In this document: positions 61,001 through 64,000 of the stretch, piece by piece | How positions within the stretch are numbered: the first letter of the stretch is position 1 | How the letters are laid out: the number at the start of each line of letters is the position of its first letter | Origin: Liquidambar formosana | Taxonomy: Eukaryota > Streptophyta > Magnoliopsida > Saxifragales > Altingiaceae | Direction of reading: 5' to 3' | DNA: 64,000 nt | NCBI GenBank assembly: GCA_039720395.1 | Contig: CM077831.1 | Location: forward strand, 34,817,067 to 34,881,066 | Position numbers and translations under genes: made by a program | Notes under the pieces: generated by a model | The model's database searches: none | What the model was told of the DNA's origin: nothing | The model's input: the letters and a program-made list of their open reading frames with translations, nothing else

Positions 61001-64000
61001 TCAGCTTCAGTAGCTGCTTTCACTCTCAACTCTAGACTATGTTCATCTAGGGCATTTTTCAAAACTTCAGCTTGCGCATGAGCTCTGCGTTCTGATTCTT
61101 TATTTCCATCACATCTCTGGAATTCAAAGTTAAAAGTTTACAAACATCAAGCGGAGAAGAAGAAATATGCTACCACATAACACAAGGCAAAGGGTTATAA
61201 ACTGGAAAATAACTCCACACCCCCCCCCCCCCCCCTCTACCCCCACACATCCCAACTATCAACCCATAAAACTCTTTCTCTTACCACCATCCAATCAGTT
61301 ACATCCCAAAACTCAAACAAATCAGTCCCTTCAAACAAATCAATCATCCTAATATTTAGTAACGTCCCATTTTATGCAGGGCCAACAAAACAAAATCTGC
61401 ACGTCTTTTCTAGCTTTTAAGCTTGGACAAGTTAGGAACTCAAAAAAATGACTGATAGAGAGGAATATTAGTCAATCAAACTGTCTGCATGGATTCACAG
61501 GTGAAATATTATTATTATTATTTTAATAAGAGATGATATTTTTTATTGAGTGCCCACAAAGTGCATAATATTAATGTACCTGTTGTCATAACTTTCCTGT
61601 CCATGCATGTCCAAGAATATTTGCAGTTCCATTTTTTCCTTCTGCAATTTCTCAATCTGTAACATTTTCATATTTATCAGCTTAAGACATCATCTCAATT
61701 ATAGTATGGGCCACGAAAGCATTAAAGTCAGTATTTTTTCTATAGGGGTTTTGGCATTGATGCTCCTACATTATTTGCATATATGCATTCAAAATTTCTA
61801 TATTCATTACCATGTATTTTGTAGATTCCTCAAGTTTTCACCCTAACTATATAATCTACCTAAAATTGTTTGTTTCCAATTCAAATGAAATAAAATATCC
61901 GCATTAATATGTAAACCCTTTCCCATGATGATATTTTAACCTATAGCAACAAATATTATACATGGACAAAGGAAAATATAATACACAAATTGTTTTGATT
62001 TGGAATGGGTTATGAAAGGAACTATGATCTGTGGACACAGACACAAGATTTCAACACGAACAAACATTGTTGGACACGGAGAATACCCAAAATCTAGACA
62101 CAGGGACAAGATATATATGTATATGTTGTTAGTTTACTATATTGGAAAAACATACTTATCTATGTTTAAGTTTGTATGTGCATACAAAAGAAACATAGAT
62201 CGTAAAGCAATGATGTAAATGTTCTTTCGTACATTCTCTATGCAAATAAAGGTAGATACTTAGCTCAAAAAAGAGCAGAGACTTCAACAAGTGTCAAAAA
62301 AAGGTCTCAGATGAGGGTGGACACGGGTGCCATGGAAGACACTTGTCAACACGCCACTTGTCAATAGGTACAAGTGTATATCATAGGAAATGAAAATATA
62401 TTTTTTTTTTCCCTTGCTTAAAAATACAATTGAGGTACTAATTTTGATTGAGTGATATTTGGTTAGAGGGTCTGAACTGACAAGAATACAAGATATCAAG
62501 TATGCTTTGGTCAAAATTAAGCTTGGATTAATGAAATTGGGTATATACGTAAAGAATCTAACATTAGGTGGGAATATTAATACAAAAAGGAACACAATCA
62601 AATCAAAACAAACAAACAAACTTACCAGTGCTTTAAGAGATTTGATCTCCACCATTTGCTCAGCACATTTATCTGCTAAGCTCTTTTGCTCATTTGTCTA
62701 CATTAGCAACAAAGAACTGGTACATCTTAGAGGAGAATGGAATCAACCCAGTTACTCAATTAAAGTTATAATAATTATCAGGTGATCACAGGTTTCCACA
62801 TAGCCTTGTGGCCAGCTAGTATCCTCGCTGCACTTCATTATGTGAGAGTGCATGATCAGGTTCCAACCAGGTTCTTAAACCCAGTAGACAGGTGACATCC
62901 TCTTCTCTTGGCATTACCCAACACTGAGTAATGGCCTTTTAAATCTCCTTCAGGAGTTTCAAATAGTACCCCCATATTTATTATAAAAAAATGATATTAA
63001 AAAAAAAAAAAAAAATCCTAAACTAAACTTAACTCAATCAAGCAATCTGAACAACAGAATGAAATAAGAAGCATATATTACTGGCCTGTTTATTTGTCTA
63101 AAATGAAACTAAACAATTTTAGTGTATTTTACATAGTATTGAATGATAGAATTCAAAAAATAAGTGGTATTTCATTTCTACAAATTGATCATATAACATC
63201 AACGATGGCCATCATCACCAAATGAAATTGGAATTTCAAAATAGTGGCATTTCATGAATTTATAAAAATGATTGATCATACAACATCAATCATAATGATG
63301 ACTCCAAAATTTTAAAATAGTGTCATTCAAGGTGATGGATTTGTGCCTTCAAAACTACATAAAATACACTAAAATTGTTTAATTTCCATTTGGAAGCCCA
63401 AATGAGCCCCAAATGGAACTACAAATTCCAGAAAGAATAAAAATAATATATTGAAGAAACCAAGTAGATAATGACAAATTTTCCTCAAAGATTGCTACAT
63501 TAGACATTAGGTATTTACAATAAGTTTTAACCCAATCCATGATCTTCAGCTTAAGTCATCTGCCATCCTAGTATTTTATAATCACCAAGTACTAAGAAAC
63601 AAAAACAATAAGAAAAGAAAGCAAAGAAGCACTTTTCCTTTGAAGGGTTACCCAAAATTATTAATGTCCAGTGGATAATGAATAAGACTCTCGGCCAAAA
63701 AAAAAAAAAATAAATAACAATAATGAATAAGACGATAAATATATATATATATATATATATAGTAAGACGATTATTAAAGACAGAACATCCTAAAGGGGGA
63801 AAGAGACCAAACCTTTGTACTTAACAAAGCTTTTAGTGACTGGACTTCTTCACGTAAAGAAAGTGCTTCATGAGCCGTCTCCTTCCACCGATTCAACTGA
63901 GCTTCCATCATTCCCATTTCTTTAGACAAGGCCGAAGCCATTACACGGAACTCTGCTTTAATATCCTTTCTCCCTGAAGCAACTAACACCTTAAGAAACC
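58009..64000 (-). CDS. HUB2: E3 ubiquitin ligase BRE1-like, HUB2 type (C-terminal part)
   Basis: This is the plant orthologue group of yeast Bre1, which monoubiquitinates histone H2B in chromatin. Ten exons lie in the window: about 63813-63973, 62626-62697, 61580-61656, 60923-61114, 60080-60152, 59840-59926, 59550-59687, 59274-59476, 58432-58594 and 58009-58140. All phases agree, giving 431 residues to the stop. Most of it is coiled coil (for example EAQLNRWKETAHEALSLREE, ATEAEAACQQRLSAAEAEI). The last two exons encode a C3HC4 RING split at CGVCFDRPKE|VVIVKCYHLFCNPC and ending CPGCGTAFGQNDVRFVKI. All eight metal ligands are present. The choice of HUB2 over HUB1 rests on the AEFRVMASALSKEMGMMEAQ segment and is less certain than the family. 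The 5' part lies beyond 64000, and the first listed acceptor is tentative. Confidence 0.9.
60606..60643. repeat. C18A20 tract in a HUB2-like intron
   Basis: A run of about 18 C is followed directly by about 20 A. On the coding strand of the gene this is poly-T followed by poly-G. Another C run of about 16 lies at 61220-61235 in the neighbouring intron. Confidence 0.8.
63083..63413. mobile_element. MITE in a HUB2-like intron
   Basis: Inverted arms share aaacaattttagtgtatttta at the left and its complement at the right. Outer ends are ggcctgtttatttgtc and the inverted gggctcatttgggcttcc. The centre has two direct repeats of ttgatcata.aacatcaa. Target-site duplications could not be fixed. Confidence 0.55.

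Noticed and set aside
25080..63761. Microsatellites such as (TA)n, (GA)n and (CA)n as possible CRISPR or regulatory arrays
   Set aside because: They are simple repeats without spacers and are ordinary for plant intergenic DNA.

Overview
The window is nuclear DNA from a dicot plant. Genes have many short AT-rich introns with GT-AG borders and CT-rich leaders, intergenic DNA is full of MITE-like elements, and a TIR-NBS-LRR immune receptor is present. I cannot name the species from sequence alone. Exon borders below were read by eye from splice signals, reading-phase continuity and family motifs.

Left third (1-23.5 kb): a small cluster of a TNL resistance gene and DUF538 genes, all on the minus strand, shaped by segmental duplication. 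A complete five-exon TNL (8798-13730, 1155 aa) is the only intact receptor. A second copy at the left edge has lost its TIR and NBS exons. A third position (about 19.38-19.52 kb) keeps only the last ~17 codons and 3' flank of a TNL, fused to TNL 5' flank. DUF538 genes occur as an intact single-exon copy (5707-6231), its frameshifted duplicate (17886-18417), an intact two-exon gene (21066-23266), and an orphan last exon of a paralogue of the latter (15850-15894). Reading on the minus strand, the ancestral unit looks like [two-exon DUF538] - [TNL] - [single-exon DUF538].

Middle (23.5-38 kb): mostly transposon-rich intergenic DNA. It holds Harbinger-like, Mutator-like and other terminal-inverted-repeat elements, a decayed gene fragment at 28.5 kb, and one clear gene for a GPI-anchored lipid-transfer-like protein (31214-32044, minus).

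Right (38-64 kb): conserved housekeeping genes. These are GPI mannosyltransferase 2/PIG-V (38258-44560, plus, 8 exons, 513 aa); an SF1/branchpoint-bridging-like KH protein (46947-51568, plus), whose proline-rich tail has two single-base frame breaks in this sequence; a conserved gene of unknown function with a plastid-transit-like N-terminus (53475-55994, minus, 248 aa); and the C-terminal 431 residues of a BRE1-type histone H2B ubiquitin ligase, HUB2-like (58009 to beyond 64000, minus).

There is no sign of prokaryotic operons, CRISPR arrays or a wholly novel gene system. The most informative content is the step-by-step decay and rearrangement of the TNL/DUF538 cluster, the nested transposons with readable target-site duplications, a head-to-head LTR palindrome, and the conserved unknown gene.
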